DNA of 64,000 nt from Oreohelix idahoensis (GCA_024509875.1 JAMPIV010004459.1:10001-74000); one strand, 5' to 3'. Shown: positions 28,781-41,425, numbered from the stretch's first letter. Made by a program: numbers and translations. The notes: generated by a model not told the origin, from the sequence alone.

Positions 28781-28879
28781 ATTTTATTGCTGTATAATGT
28801 AGTAAATACAGTCTGATGAAGCAAACTCCATTTTGAAGATTGAATTTCATGTAGATATAATGAAATATATATGCTCATC

Positions 28880-29005
28880 CCATCAGCTTTCCCGGTGTGA
28901 TGCTGACCACATCACCCCTAGTGTGACGATGGTCAAGAAAATATGGGCCTAACACCATACTCCCAATATGCATCAGTGGGCATGTAACGGGGTTCCTCCC
29001 CATCA
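28880..29005 (+). mobile_element. SINE family 2, partial copy, inverted relative to 28555-28780
   Basis: Matches the reverse complement of about 28560-28660 (blocks atgctgaccacatcacccct, gcctaacaccatactcccaa). It lacks the tRNA-like head. Confidence 0.65.
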
Positions 29006-29055
29006 GCTTTGGGGTAGTCCTGTGTCTCGCTGATTAAGTGTCCTGTCTATATGAT

Positions 29056-29135
29056 TATTAGTGAACATTACATGGTTATTAGTGAACATTACATGGTTAT
29101 TAGTGAACATTACATGGTTATTAGTGATCATTACA
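29056..29135 (+). repeat. 21-bp tandem repeat, four units
   Basis: Unit attagtgaacattacatggt; the last unit differs (gatcattaca). The repeat stays open in frame by chance. Confidence 0.85.
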
Positions 29136-29325
29136 CCTGGGGCCCCAGCACTGGGGGTTCTGTGGGTGTATTATCTGGGCCACTGAATCATGACAGGATG
29201 AAAAATCGCGAAAATTTATCAGATTCTTACTGCATTTTATGTGGTAACAGGTTCCTTGGAGTTCGCTGTATGTCTTTTTTTTTCCTTTTAAATATATGCA
29301 TGTGTTCTAGTCTCCTAAATTTTTA

Positions 29326-29751
29326 ATGTATTATTTACACATGCACAAACAAAGAAATAAAAACAAGCTTCATTTTTTTTTTATTGAAAAGGAATATAAG
29401 AAGTCTCTATGCACTGGTGAACTATTTTTCGTAGAGGACACCGAACACAATTTTCTTGTTAAATTTCATAAAAATGTTTTAGAAATTCTACTGAAGACTT
29501 TCACTTTTTCTCTATTTGACAAGCATGGTTCATGTGCAGAAACTGGTATGTGGAAGAACATTGTACTGGATATAATATTGGGATGTGAAAATAAATCAGC
29601 CAGTATATTTTTAAATAATGTAAATAGGAGTAACAACAAACATGAAATTTTTTATAGAAATGTTCAGCTATTAATAAATGGTACACTTACATTCAAGGGG
29701 ACAGGATCTGTAATGAAAATGCATGTTTACGTTGTGAAAAGGACGAAATGA
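29326..29751 (+). CDS. Unrecognised open frame, 141 codons, probably not a gene
   Basis: ATG at 29326 to a stop at 29749. I recognise no family. The translation is rich in Lys, Asn and Phe in line with the local AT-richness, and it runs through a T-run at 29370. No splice context or conserved motif is apparent. It is listed because the frame is longer than its neighbours; it could be an old exon or chance. Confidence 0.12.
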   Translation: MYYLHMHKQRNKNKLHFFFIEKEYKKSLCTGELFFVEDTEHNFLVKFHKNVLEILLKTFTFSLFDKHGSCAETGMWKNIVLDIILGCENKSASIFLNNVNRSNNKHEIFYRNVQLLINGTLTFKGTGSVMKMHVYVVKRTK

Positions 29752-30239
29752 AAATGGAGAAACAGATAGATGGACAAAAAAAAAAGGAGAGAGAGATAGA
29801 GAAGGAAAGAGATACGCAGACAAAGTTAACTTTTGTTATCACCAGACAACCTTTAAGATGGATCCCAGTGGAAGGAGGGACAGAGAAAGACTACATAACA
29901 CTTGATGTTGAAACTTAGTGATGGACAGAAAGGGAAATAAAAATATCCTGAATATAAATGAAAAAGGGGAGCTCAAAACAGGAAGATCTTGAAAGCTACA
30001 GTTGATAAACTGTGTTGAAAAAATAGATGTACTGATGGAAAGAGATTGCAGTGAATATTTCCTTCTTTTTTTTAACCTTTTATTTGGCATCTTTTTCATT
30101 TTCTCTTACATTATCAGCAGGATTTCTGTGTTCATTTTATCAATGAGGAAAAAAAAAGTTTTTTTTTGGGGTGAGGGAGTATGAGATTGTTTTTATGATA
30201 AAACTACTTAAACAGGGTATTCATATTTGTATTGGCATG

Positions 30240-30455
30240 GCACTGTTAGTTTTATGTACTGTAAGTTCTATACTCCAGAGTTGCTTGTATGCAACTAGTA
30301 AAACTCAGTGGCTCGTTGTATGTACGATTTTAAACTTGTGTCCTAAAGTTGCTTGTATGCTACTTGCAAAACACAATTGTTCACTGTTGTGTGCAAGATT
30401 GAAAATTCTATGTGTCAGAGTTGGTTATATGCAAGTTTTACTAATTATTGTTTGT
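30240..30455 (+). repeat. Diverged tandem repeat, about three units of 75-80 bp
   Basis: Repeated blocks gttgcttgtatgcaac, then aaaactcagtggctcgttgt or its variants, then gtacgattttaaa. Similarity between units is moderate. Confidence 0.6.
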
Positions 30456-30757
30456 AGGACTGTATGACGAAGAGGCCTCTGCTCCTCAAAACTTTCTGTG
30501 GAAAGAGCGAACCATTTGTGATGCAGTGTCACAAAATAAGGCATATGTTGGCATGGCTTATTTTGAGAAAAGTGATTTTTAAAAAATTAAAAAACACTGC
30601 AGAAGGCTGAGTTTAAAAAAGAGACAAGAAAAAAGAGTAACACCAATCTTCCCTGCTTTCAGATTTTACTTGGTTTTTAAGTTTTTAAAAAATAAAAAGG
30701 AGGATGTCATTATATTTGAAAATAACAAATTCTGTAACAGCACTAGATTAACACATA

Positions 30758-31054
30758 TTAACTCTTTCTGTCCTAGGCACTTTTTAGGCTTTACCCACAT
30801 ACTATGTTGCAAAATGAGCAACAAATATACTAACTTATTGGAGACTGTCTTATAGTTCATGTATAAATTTTTTTTATATTGGCTAAAGAAAGTTTTGAAG
30901 TGCTGCAAATCTTGTATGAAGGAAATAAATTTGTTTTATATCCCGTGAAGTGCTGACATTAGGATATCTGACTAAACAAAATGGGTGTACCAGGCGGCTC
31001 TTGGGAAAACGATATCGTGACGTGCCAAGCAGTTCATGGGGTAGAAAGAGTTAA
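30758..31054. mobile_element. piggyBac-like MITE candidate
   Basis: TTAA at 30758-30761 and at 31051-31054 flanks a 289-bp segment with terminal inverted repeats CTCTTTCT (left) and AGAAAGAG (right). TTAA target sites are characteristic of piggyBac elements. There is no coding capacity. A second TTAACTCTTTT end begins at 31075, perhaps a relative lacking a clear partner. Confidence 0.5.
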
Positions 31055-31371
31055 AACAAGATTTTCCTGGCAACTTAACTCTTTTTATGCCACGAACTAT
31101 ATGACGCACAACAATATGGTACCATATTTTCAAAAAAGGCCACTTGTTAACGCCCATTAGATTATAAATCAGATTTCTTCATATGTGCACTTTATGCTGT
31201 TTAGATAAATTTATTTCATGCATACAAGACTTACAACTCTTCAAAATACGAGGCTTCAGCCAATTTACAAAGATTGTATTTACATTATGAGATATTTTGT
31301 TATTAACAAAAAGCTGGCATCCATTTCTGACAAAACTTAAAAACTGCATGGGACAGATGGATTTAATTCTT

Positions 31372-31704
31372 TAAGACATACTCAATTCTATGAGATAGAG
31401 TTAATATTAAAGACATACTCAATTCTATGAGATAGAGTTAATATTAAAGACATACTCAATTCTATGAGATAGAGTTAATATTAAAGACATACTCAATTCT
31501 ATGAGATAGAGTTAATATTAAAGACATACTCAATTCTATGAGATAGAGTTAATATTAAAGACATACTCAATTCTATGAGATAGAGTTAATATTAAAGACA
31601 TACTCAATTCTATGAGATAGAGTTAATATTAAAGACATACTCAATTCTATGAGATAGAGTTAATATTAAAGACATACTCAATTCTATGAGATAGAGTTAA
31701 TATT
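31372..31704 (+). repeat. 37-bp tandem repeat, nine identical units
   Basis: Nine head-to-tail copies of a 37-bp unit (aagacatactcaattctatg, then agatagagttaatatta), identical by eye. This indicates very recent expansion. Confidence 0.95.
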
Positions 31705-31713
31705 AAAGAAATA

Positions 31714-31955
31714 CTGCTTTTTCAGTGGTTAGACCGCTGATCTCTCATGGCAAAGGTGCTGGGTTCGACTGATGGAATTGGCACTCTCCAGTCTGCCCAA
31801 CTATAAATGGGTACCTGACTTTATTCTTGAGTTAGGGAAGGAAAAGGCAGTAAGGAAGGGAACTGGTTACCCCAGCGCTCGATGGTTGACACTAGTATAA
31901 AGTCTCTGACACTTCACTGCCCTATAGTGGGATATAATATGGGACTACCTTTTTA
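31714..31955 (+). mobile_element. tRNA-derived SINE (family 1), plus strand
   Basis: Best-preserved head of the family: agtggttagaccgctgatct (A-box region) and gctgggttcgactgatgg (B box). The family body follows (ccagtctgcccaactataaa, gagttagggaaggaaaaggc) with the 3' end gggactacctttt. It is a pol III-type internal promoter but not a tRNA gene, since there is no acceptor pairing. Confidence 0.75.
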
Positions 31956-31956
31956 G

Positions 31957-32030
31957 CGTTTATAACATTTCATCAGATTGTCCAGTTTTAGCATTCATAA
32001 CATTTCATCAGATTGTCCAGTTTTAGGAAG
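31957..32030 (+). repeat. 35-bp direct repeat, two units
   Basis: ttataacatttcatcagatt and gtccagttttag occur twice in a row. Confidence 0.85.
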
Positions 32031-32539
32031 TTTAAATAAAGGAAGGACCAATTTTTTCTTTCCAATTTACAGACATAGCTGTGTTTTGTTTATTTTTTGT
32101 GTTGCATCACATGTGACTTCAGTGGGGACATTTATTTGTTAATGAATATTTGTAATGCTGCTACAGAGATGCCAACTTAAGGAATTTTTAAGAATTAATT
32201 TATGAACTACAAGGAAGTATAAAGATTTGTGTTTAAAGGATGAGGAAAAATATCTCTTTCAACCAGCTATGGGTTATAATTAAAAATGATATATTCAGCT
32301 GCAGCATTTTGTTTACCAAGATTTCAGTAAATTTGTAATTCATGAGTTGTTCAAATCATCCCAAATGTTGAAATTATCAGAACAAGAAGACAGTAGGAAA
32401 TGTGTGTCAATATGAAGGATCGTTCTGATATCTCGGAATGAGAAAGAGAGATAAATCTTCCAGTAGTTATGGTCTTTTTCTTTTTCTCCATTTTGAGAGC
32501 TTGACATTGCTTCCTGTAGAAACTGTTTGTTGGTTCTTT
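32031..32539. other. Stretch without recognisable gene
   Basis: No motif or repeat structure apart from similarity of short blocks to 32930-33060. Confidence 0.4.
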
Positions 32540-32760
32540 TTCATCCTTGATCATCATCATAATTTCCCTCTTGGCTCCATCTAGAGCATGGAGCCACCAC
32601 TACAGCTGGTCCCCTTATAAGGAAGCTTGTGTCAAATTTGACATTCATGTGCTGTTTCACTGGTGGTTTCTGGGAGCAATATGAGGTTGCCAGCCCTACA
32701 CACAGCTTCACAGTAGCTGCCCTTTGATGACATGCCAAAGGTAGCATTTGTCCTATTCTT
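32540..32760 (+). repeat. Dispersed repeat, copy a
   Basis: Shares agcatggagccacc, gctggtcccctt, tggtttctgg and gaggttgccagcc in order with 33430-33640 and, inverted, with 26850-26970. The flanking block gagagcttgacattctttc also recurs at about 32950. The family is not recognised. Confidence 0.65.
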
Positions 32761-33239
32761 GTTGTATGTCTTCAGACACTCCTAGGATCTTTGCAGGGCT
32801 TTCCCTTGATGACCTCTCAAAACTCTCATTATACCCTGAAACATTTCTATGTTGCATGTTTGGGTGTGACCTCTACACCTCACGGTAGAAGGGGAACGAC
32901 TAAGTAAGTAAGCATGTTTGGGTGTTCTTCATAAATCTTCTTCTTCTTCTCCATTCTGAGAGCTTGACATTCTTTCTTGCACAAACCCTGTTTGTCAGTT
33001 CCTTTTTTTTTTGTCCTTGTTGACTTCTCAAAACTCTCATGATGACACTCACAGCCATCTCTATGTTACTTGTTTGTATGTTGTTTGCGAATCCTATTCT
33101 TGAGTGAGTGTGTATTCTACCTTTTATTTGTTCATCTGTTTTCCTTTTCTGTTTCATTTTTTTTATGTTGTTATGTACATGGGCGCACTCCTAGGCTTTT
33201 TTAGGAGCCTGTGTGATAGTTATCCCACAGCTATAAAGC

Positions 33240-33390
33240 ATCCTTGTTTTCTCTTAATTTGTTAATCATTGTTAAACTAAATGGTAAGAGCTAAATTCCC
33301 TTTTGCAGCTCTTGTATATCCCCATTTTCTGGTTATGTTTTAATCATCATAAAACTAAATGGTAAGAACTAAATTACTGTGGTAACCTGA
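33240..33390 (+). repeat. Short direct repeat, two diverged units
   Basis: aaactaaatggtaagagcta (about 33275) and aaactaaatggtaagaacta (about 33352) sit in similar flanks. Confidence 0.55.
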
Positions 33391-33429
33391 AAAATGGCTG
33401 TAAAATGTGTTAGCTAAGTAGAATGTATA

Positions 33430-33640
33430 ATGAACATCATCATCACCATTTTCCATTGCGCTCCTTACAGAGCATGGAGTCACTACTTTAGCTGGTCCCT
33501 TTGCAGGAAACCTGCATCAAGGAGGTCACATGCTCTTGCAGCGGTGGTTTCTGTGGCAGTTTGCTTTACATGATGAGGTTGCCAGCCTCATTCACAACCT
33601 CGTATTAGTCACCTTGTACAACATGCTTGAAGGTATAAAA
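33430..33640 (+). repeat. Dispersed repeat, copy b
   Basis: Second copy of the family at 32540-32760, diverged but collinear. Confidence 0.65.
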
Positions 33641-33720
33641 GTCCTATTTTTTCTTTCTCTCTTCTGAGATCTCCAGGAACCACACAGGGTTCTGCACAAT
33701 CCTCCAGCATGTTTACTTCA

Positions 33721-34278
33721 GTTTAGACCAGGGGTTCTTAAACTTTTTTTAAGACCTAGCCCCTTCTGGGAATCCCTGATCCTTAATCGACCCCAGGCAA
33801 CAAAAAAAATACATAAAATAAAGAAGTTATTTAAAGAGGCACATCAGTTAACATTACATTTTTATTGAACTGATTAAGTTCTTTAATGTGAAGGTGTGCC
33901 TGGTGAGTATTAACCAGTGCATTGAATATTTGGTTGGAGATTTGGTGAGTTTTTGTCATAAGTCACCACGCTCTTCCAGGTTCAGTCTGTTTCTTTGCTC
34001 TGATAAAACCAGCTTCAACCATGTACAAACTCGTGAATGTAAGTAGAACGGCTCAACTGCTGCACAAAGGTAGCAGTATTTGAAGATGTGAAATTGAATC
34101 ACAGCAGGTATTTTTATTTCTTATATCATTGTCTTATATATTATATGTATTATATCATTTTTGACTCAAAAAGTTTAATCAGCTCCCAATCAACCTTCTG
34201 GGGTTTATCAACCCTGTGGATATCAGTATCGACCCTAGGGGGTCAATATTGACCACTTTAGGGACCCCTGGTTTAGAC
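33721..34278. mobile_element. hAT-type MITE with 8-bp target duplication
   Basis: gtttagac at 33721-33728 is repeated exactly at 34271-34278. Between them lies a 542-bp element with ends CAGGGGTTC and GGGACCCCTG (inverted). An 8-bp duplication and CAGGGGT-type ends are typical of hAT DNA transposons. No transposase is encoded, so it is non-autonomous. Confidence 0.85.
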
Positions 34279-35057
34279 ACATCAGTTGTTCTTATCGATT
34301 CAGATTCTTCAACCCAATATTTATCATAACTGGGAAGGTAGATTCTCCCTTCTGATAGTATTTGTGACAGAAAATATGAATACACAATAAAGTTGGCACC
34401 TCTGAACAGCAACTGCCCTATGCACACAGTATTATTTTGATTGATAGAATTCACTAACTGATTCATGTTTCTGTACCTTAATGGGACCAAATCAATTCTT
34501 CCAAACATAATTCATTTATTGAAATGACCTATTTAATATGTCTGCAACCTTATTGTGGTGTAAAATTAGAAACAATGAAAACATTTGAATTCAGTTAACA
34601 GGGAATCTCTGAAATGATTAAAGGATAAAATGTTAAAAAGTGTTTGAACGATGCACAGCATCAGCCTATAGCACGTACACAGAAAATTTCAACCTGCCAG
34701 GTTGGGGAAAAAAAAGAAAGAAAAGAAGAATGGGTTACTGCCCCTCTCAGGCATTTTGTAAGAGGCAACTAACATAAGGTTTGTGCATGAGACTAACTAT
34801 TTCATCAAGTACAACAAATACTCGTAGCTATGGAAACCACTTCTGTAAGAGTACATGAATGCATTGGGGACAGGCTTCCTGTAAATACACCAGCTGCATT
34901 GATGGCTGCATGCCCCATAAGGAACAAAGTTGAAAAGGAAGAGAAAGTTGAAAAAGTGGCCAGGAAACAAAAAAAAACGGGAGCTAAGGCAAGATGAAAA
35001 CATCATAGATAACACAGACTCATCTTTGGATATCAGGATTAGCACATATTCATCTTT
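34279..35057. other. Stretch without recognisable gene
   Basis: Two minus-strand open stretches (to 34508 and 34797-35045) have no recognisable motif. The first continues into the hAT MITE, so its reading frame is partly transposon. Confidence 0.4.
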
Positions 35058-35069
35058 GAATATCAGGAT

Positions 35070-35382
35070 GGGACCCCAAGATGCAGCAATAGTGAATGCA
35101 GTCAGCGACTCATAGCTTGACTGCTTGCGTCAGGACCAGCGAACCAGAGCTGGTCAAGACCGTGCTCCACCTCCACGTGGTGGTCCTGGAAACAGTCTGC
35201 AGCAGTGCAGGTTGGCTGAGCGAGCATGGATCGAAATGGGAAGGCAAACCCGGTCCTTAAAAAATGCCATGCAGAAGTCGGATGTGTCGACCGAAAGGTG
35301 CAGATATCACAGCTTAGGCGCAAACAGACATAACGCAACCACCGTCCTTTTCAGGACGAACGAAGAAGAAGAAGAAGAAGAA
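35070..35382 (+). mobile_element. Short retroposon with (GAA)n tail and 12-bp target duplication
   Basis: 313 bp flanked by gaatatcaggat (35058-35069 and 35383-35394). It ends CGAACG followed by GAA repeats. It has no coding potential. Tail and duplication show target-primed reverse transcription; the tail matches the RNase H LINE at 10303. Confidence 0.82.
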
Positions 35383-35394
35383 GAATATCAGGAT

Positions 35395-35899
35395 TCCCAT
35401 GTTACCTGAAATCATCTGTTTCACTGTTTACAAGTTTTCAATTTCTCTGACTTTGGTCATCAGGTTCTGTTGACCACAAAGGACATGTTTAACTCTGTTG
35501 ATTTGTGTACAGCATTATCTAATGTTGACTTCATGTACAGCCGCCAGAGATGTATTTATTCAGTATTTCACTGTGTACAGCTCTGTCATTTCATATGCAT
35601 TACTCACCTTGTCTCATTTATTTTGCAATTGGTACTATGCATGATCATGGAAATAGCAATTTGGAATGTCCTCATATGTTCAGATGGGATAACGCAACTC
35701 TATTTTTTATGTCTTGATTTCTTTATGTTTTGTGACATTCATTTTTGTGTGTTTTTGTTTCATGTCTTTCAAACTAAATGTAGCTAAGGATGTTTACAGT
35801 AGAAAAAATGAAGTTATAAAGCACCAAAATAATTTCTTGTTAGATGTTTTAAAAATATACTTTGTGAAAGACCAATGACTTGGACAAATAATTTTTAAG
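35395..35899. other. Stretch without recognisable gene
   Basis: An open stretch of 105 codons (35470-35787) is rich in Cys, Phe and Ile, with no recognisable family. Not called. Confidence 0.35.
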
Positions 35900-36290
35900 A
35901 TCATCATCACGTTGCCTGTGTCGGTCGTAATTGGTCATGTCCTCCTAATTGATCATGTCCTCGTAATTGATCATGCCCCACCACAAACTTTCATTCTTGA
36001 TGTCTCCTTCAGTTTTGTTGTTGACTGCTCCCTCCACACAGTCCAACTAATATCTTTCCTGTGTCTTCCACTTGTCTTCTTGCCATCTGTTTCTCTTGTT
36101 TGTTATGATGTTTTCAAGTACTCCTCCTGTCATCACATTTCCAGCAAATGTTACATCCTCCTTCTTATCTTTGTGACTCCTCCTTTTCTTTCTTTCTCCC
36201 TTTATCACACAGCCAAGGTAGTCGCTGGGGTGCTGTGTTATGTAGAATGCTTTATTATTTCTTTCTTTGCAAAGAAGTAAAGTGTGACAA
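35900..36290 (-). pseudogene. Possible LINE C-terminal remnant
   Basis: Minus-strand translation contains blocks resembling the LINE C terminus (AGNVMTGG, ENIITNKRN, RWQEDKWKT, WWGMINY) and ends close to a tgatgatgat-type tail at about 35903. Strongly diverged. Confidence 0.35.
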
Positions 36291-36299
36291 GTGGCCATA

Positions 36300-36984
36300 T
36301 TTCAGAAAGTCAGTAGTAAACACACTTTATAACGCTTCACAGCTGACGTCACCACAGTTTGTGTGTAAGGAATGAAAGATACGAAGGGATTTGGCTTTTT
36401 TAGTTTTCAAAGACGTAGGAGTATAACCAATAATTTTAACATGCCAGATGATATCTTCTTTGGTTTTGCATAAGAGTATGAAACTCTTATAGAAATTTGA
36501 AGGATCATATGTTTTTTTCAGGTTTCATATTAAAATATTCATACATAATGTGTATACAGTCAAGACTTACAGGCAGGCACCAATCATAATTTTTAATATC
36601 CACTTTCAGTTGTTTGGATAATTGAACACAGAACCTTGTTCGTATATGAAGTTGGAAAACAAGAAGAAAAAAAAACAACACTGTATTCTAAAATAGAGAA
36701 GATGAAGTTTGTCATCTTAGTGTTCAAAATAATTATGCCATGAATCGTTTGGTAATTTAAAGTTCTTTAGTCAACCTATGCTAGCCTTAAAATTAAGCCT
36801 TAAGATAAACTTAAGTTTCTGTTTAGTTAAGCATCTTTCACACAGCACAAGTTCAGATATTAGTTATCCTTAAATTTAAGTTTATGTTTAGTTTGGTATC
36901 TTTCAAGGCACAGGTTCAGGTATTAGTTATCCTTAGCTCTACCTTCGCTATATTAATGACATCACATGGAAGATTGGTCTCTGT
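36300..36984. other. Stretch without recognisable gene
   Basis: It contains a diverged two-unit tandem repeat at 36848-36955 (ggttcaggtattagttatcc). Nothing else recognised. Confidence 0.4.
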
Positions 36985-37560
36985 GGTGAAGTATACTAAT
37001 TTCCAGATACCAGGAGCAGCTTTCCATAGAATGAAAAGTTATTTGATGCAACAAATTTTTGTTAATGGAAGTAAGAAAGAGAGTTCTTCAGTGTTATATA
37101 TTGCCAATCCTGACATAAGGAAGTAAGTCATGGACAGTTAGTCAACAAGTATGAAAAACACTTGAGGCCACACAGATGTGGTTTTATAGAAGAATGTTAA
37201 GAACCCGATAGACAGCTAAAAAGTGTAATGAGGATGTCCTGACTGAAGCTAGTTCACAAAGGCACATTTTTACTCACATTAAAAAGAAGCAGTCCACTTG
37301 TGTGTGTGCATGTAATGAGAAGAAAGCTGGAGTATATAGTGACAGCAGGAAAAATCGAAGGAAGAAGAGATATAGAATGACAAAGGGAGAAGAAACTGGA
37401 TAGTTTGACATCATGACTAGGAATAAAGTCAACAAAAACAGTTGATAAACAGGACAGTCAACAAAAACAATTGATAAACAGGACTGTGAACAGACAGTTG
37501 TAGAAAACAGGATCACTTAAGGCAGCAGGCATGATACTAGAAGAAGAAACTGTGTACTTT
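36985..37560 (+). pseudogene. LINE remnant, same family as 21917-22445
   Basis: FHRMKSYLMQQ and the following blocks align with the remnant at 21917, including a TGKIEGR-like segment (about 37350) and the loss of frame through stops. A 31-bp direct duplication (caacaaaaacagttgataaa) occurs at 37430-37485. Confidence 0.6.
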
Positions 37561-38547
<987 letters not shown>

Positions 38548-38589
38548 TAGCTGTCAAACCCGGCCTAGCCCGGGTCCATTTCGGAATGG

Positions 38590-38995
38590 GTTGTGTCCCG
38601 TATATCACGTCGTTACCGTAAGTCTGTCCCGTCTTCCCTGTCCGTCTCGTCGGTCCCGTATGTCCCGTCATTACCGTACGTGTCCCGTCGGTACCGTCCC
38701 GTCCGTCCCCTCAGTCGCGTCTGTCCCGTTTGTCATGTGAGTCCCGTCGTTACCATACGTCTGTCCCGTATATCCCGTCCGTCTTCCCCGTCCGTATGTC
38801 CCGTCGGTACCGTTCTGTCCGTCCCCTCAGTCGCGTCTCTGCCGTTTGTCCTGTGCGTCCCGTCAGTCTGTCACGTCAGTCCGTCCCGTCCGTCCCCTCA
38901 GTCGCGTCTCTGCCGTTTGTCCCGTCAGTCTGTCACGTCAGTCCGTCCCGTCTGTTCTGTCCGTCTGTCCCGTCTCTGCCGTCCGCACCGACTGT
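38590..38995 (+). repeat. Degenerate GTCCCGT-rich minisatellite
   Basis: About 400 bp built from variations on gtcccgtc, gtccgtc and gtaccgt in units of 7-12 bp, with longer period copies (gtcccctcagtcgcgtct occurs three times). Open frames through it are spurious. Confidence 0.85.
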
Positions 38996-41284
38996 CGTAC
39001 CGAAAGGTTTGGAAGTTATTTATGGTCCCGTCTGAGTAGAGTGGATGGTGATAAGTACGTGAGAAGAAGGTGTAAGAAATAGATTTCACGGGTGAATAGT
39101 TTAAGGAGAAGATATGTCTCTGGAATGAGTAAGTTTCTCTAGTCCAGCCTATCTATACGACTATAATTTAGTACAAGACAATCTTTCCCTCCTCATACAT
39201 GAAATATAAGTTTAACACACACACACACACAACTATGTGACAACAAGACACACAAACGTAAAAAAACTATGGTTAATTGGGTATGGGTCTGACCAACACA
39301 CAAAGTTAAGTTTCTTTTGTTGTTTATTATCATTAAACTTGACAACACCAAATATCTAAAGAAAGATCAAATAAAATCAGATTTACATACATAGGAAAAT
39401 AACAATAAATGTGCCCTCCCCTTATTGAGAAAAAGAACCCAAAAAGTTAATAGGTCAAAGGTTAGCACTATGTTACAGAATAGACAGTAAAGAAAACAAA
39501 GTTCCTACTAAATGCTACTCAGTAAAGTAAACAATTTTAAGCAAAATCCAGGTTGGTACAATTCCTGTAACAAAGAAAATTATTCACTCTCTCTATCATA
39601 CAGTGGCCCACCCAGTCACGCTTACCTACTCTTGGTGATATCCCTTGGAAATACAATTATCCTGAATATAAAATTGCCAGTTTTTTTTATATCTTCCAAA
39701 TTGGCCCCAGTCCATCCCCTAACAAATAAGATTAAGGAGGTGGACGCCGAATTTGGTGGTAAAAGACAACATTAACCATTCAGTAAATTATGAAAAAGAC
39801 CGCTGGACGCCCTTGATCAGGTCTGCGAAAAATAAAAAACATTATGGAAAAATACTACTATTCTATATAGCTACATATATGCACACGGACGGGGACAAGA
39901 CGATCTCTTATCCACTCCGTCAGTCCTGATTAAATCTGAAAGGCACACGGTGACTTTCACACCTATAATGTCAGCTTTTCGCTAGCGCTGCGATTTCAGG
40001 CCTGATGAAGGTATGCAACCTCCCCGCCCCTTACGCGCGCGTTAACGATCAGCGTACAATATCAATTATTATTTAATTGCCCATACGCGAACTTACATAA
40101 ATATCGCCTGTCGTTAATAGCTATTAAATTGTCGGCGTCTGTTGGTCATCGTATGGTATTAAATAATAGTCACTTACTATAAATACACAAAATGAAATAT
40201 AACGTGAATTCTATTTTGCCACTATCAGTCGCGCCCAGCATATATCCAGTCAGCTAACCGTCTCTTCTTGTGTGAGAAGCGGGTGATGAAAATTAGCATT
40301 TTAACTGAACAACTGGTATAAAATAGCTACGCGTTATTTTATTTCACTGGTTTTAACAGCTAGAACTCTAAGTGAATTATAATGGTAAAAGCTTTAACAC
40401 GTAAGCACTAATTTCTATTACCAGAACATCAGAATGAAATGATCCCCACGAATGCTATTAACACATTCCAAAAAATTCTGAGTGACAACTAATAGGTTTA
40501 GGAGACCACAGTTTATATCATCATGGTTCTCTGATCTCTAGAGGATGCTATTTTTCACACTGTTGTGTATAACAGAGAAACAGAAACATGAGTCCCCCAG
40601 ATAAAAGTTTTACGGTCGCTCTGTCTCAGCGTTAGACCGCCATCAAAGACTTAAATCCGTGTAACGGGTTCTAGTAGATTTTGCCCGTATCTGAAGATCA
40701 AAGCTCGGGGTTTTACCTCTGTGTACGAACATCAAAGGGTACTCGGGGAAAGGTTTTTGCCCGTGAGTTTACTTCAAAAGGTCCGGTGTTATTCACGTGC
40801 GGTCTGTCAGGTATCCGATGATTGACAGATCAGCTCGCGTGATAAACTTAGGTAAACAAACCTGATTCACTCCTTGTTATATCACGAAAGTTTGTAAACA
40901 ACTTCGTTTGATTATGTTAAAAAAAAAGAGACGTGGATGAAAAATAAGCTTGTGGGAGTAAGACAGACAGAAAAATGCGTGGTTTTACTAGCAAATCATA
41001 GGACGCTAACGGGATTACAGAGGCTGTCAGATTACTGTAGGCTATATTTCCATTATATGTCACACCGTCTATCTATCTATTTATCTATGTGTCTGTCAGT
41101 CCGTCCGTCCATCTGTCTGTCTGCCCATCTATCTATTTAAATTGCTATCGAATAATATTTCCAGTTTGAAAAAAAAAAATTTTAAATCAAGTACCCATCG
41201 CCTTAAGAATGAATTTTTTTATTTTTTTAAATACCCCTTTTGGGGCGTAAAGTGAGGTCTATGACTTTATTGTGTAAAATTTGT
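38996..41284. other. 2.3 kb without recognisable gene
   Basis: It contains an (AC)n run at about 39213-39230 and a tetranucleotide-like tatc/gtct block at about 41065-41140. No protein family motif or RNA gene is visible in the rest. Confidence 0.4.
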
Positions 41285-41310
41285 TTGATCTTAGCCAAAA
41301 GGCCGAGAAG
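41285..41310 (-). ncRNA. U2 snRNA 5'-end fragment (pseudogene)
   Basis: On the minus strand 26 bases match the highly conserved U2 snRNA segment cttctcggccttttggctaa and six following bases. Sequence beyond it does not match the branch-point-binding or Sm-site parts of U2. It is a fragment, not a functional gene. Confidence 0.65.
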
Positions 41311-41425
41311 AATGAATGCAGTTCAGGAATCTTCTAGAACACACACACTAATCTTCTGGGACAAACATCGCTGAGAATTAACAAAACATTTTTATCTTGT
41401 CACGGATCCTGATTTACAAAATGTT

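Noticed and set aside
31720..31775. Possible tRNA gene (A and B boxes)
   Set aside because: The head resembles a tRNA but does not fold with a paired acceptor stem. It continues into a repeated SINE body found at other sites.
34179..34508. Minus-strand open frame of 109 codons
   Set aside because: It runs across the right border of the hAT MITE into the element, has no known motif, and is therefore unlikely to be an old coding exon.
38593..39082. Three overlapping plus-strand frames rich in Ser, Val, Pro and Arg
   Set aside because: Open only because of the degenerate GTCCCGT repeat; all three frames give the same kind of low-complexity protein.
41285..41310. Functional U2 snRNA gene
   Set aside because: Only the 5' 26-base segment matches; the branch-point-binding, Sm and 3' stem-loop parts are absent.
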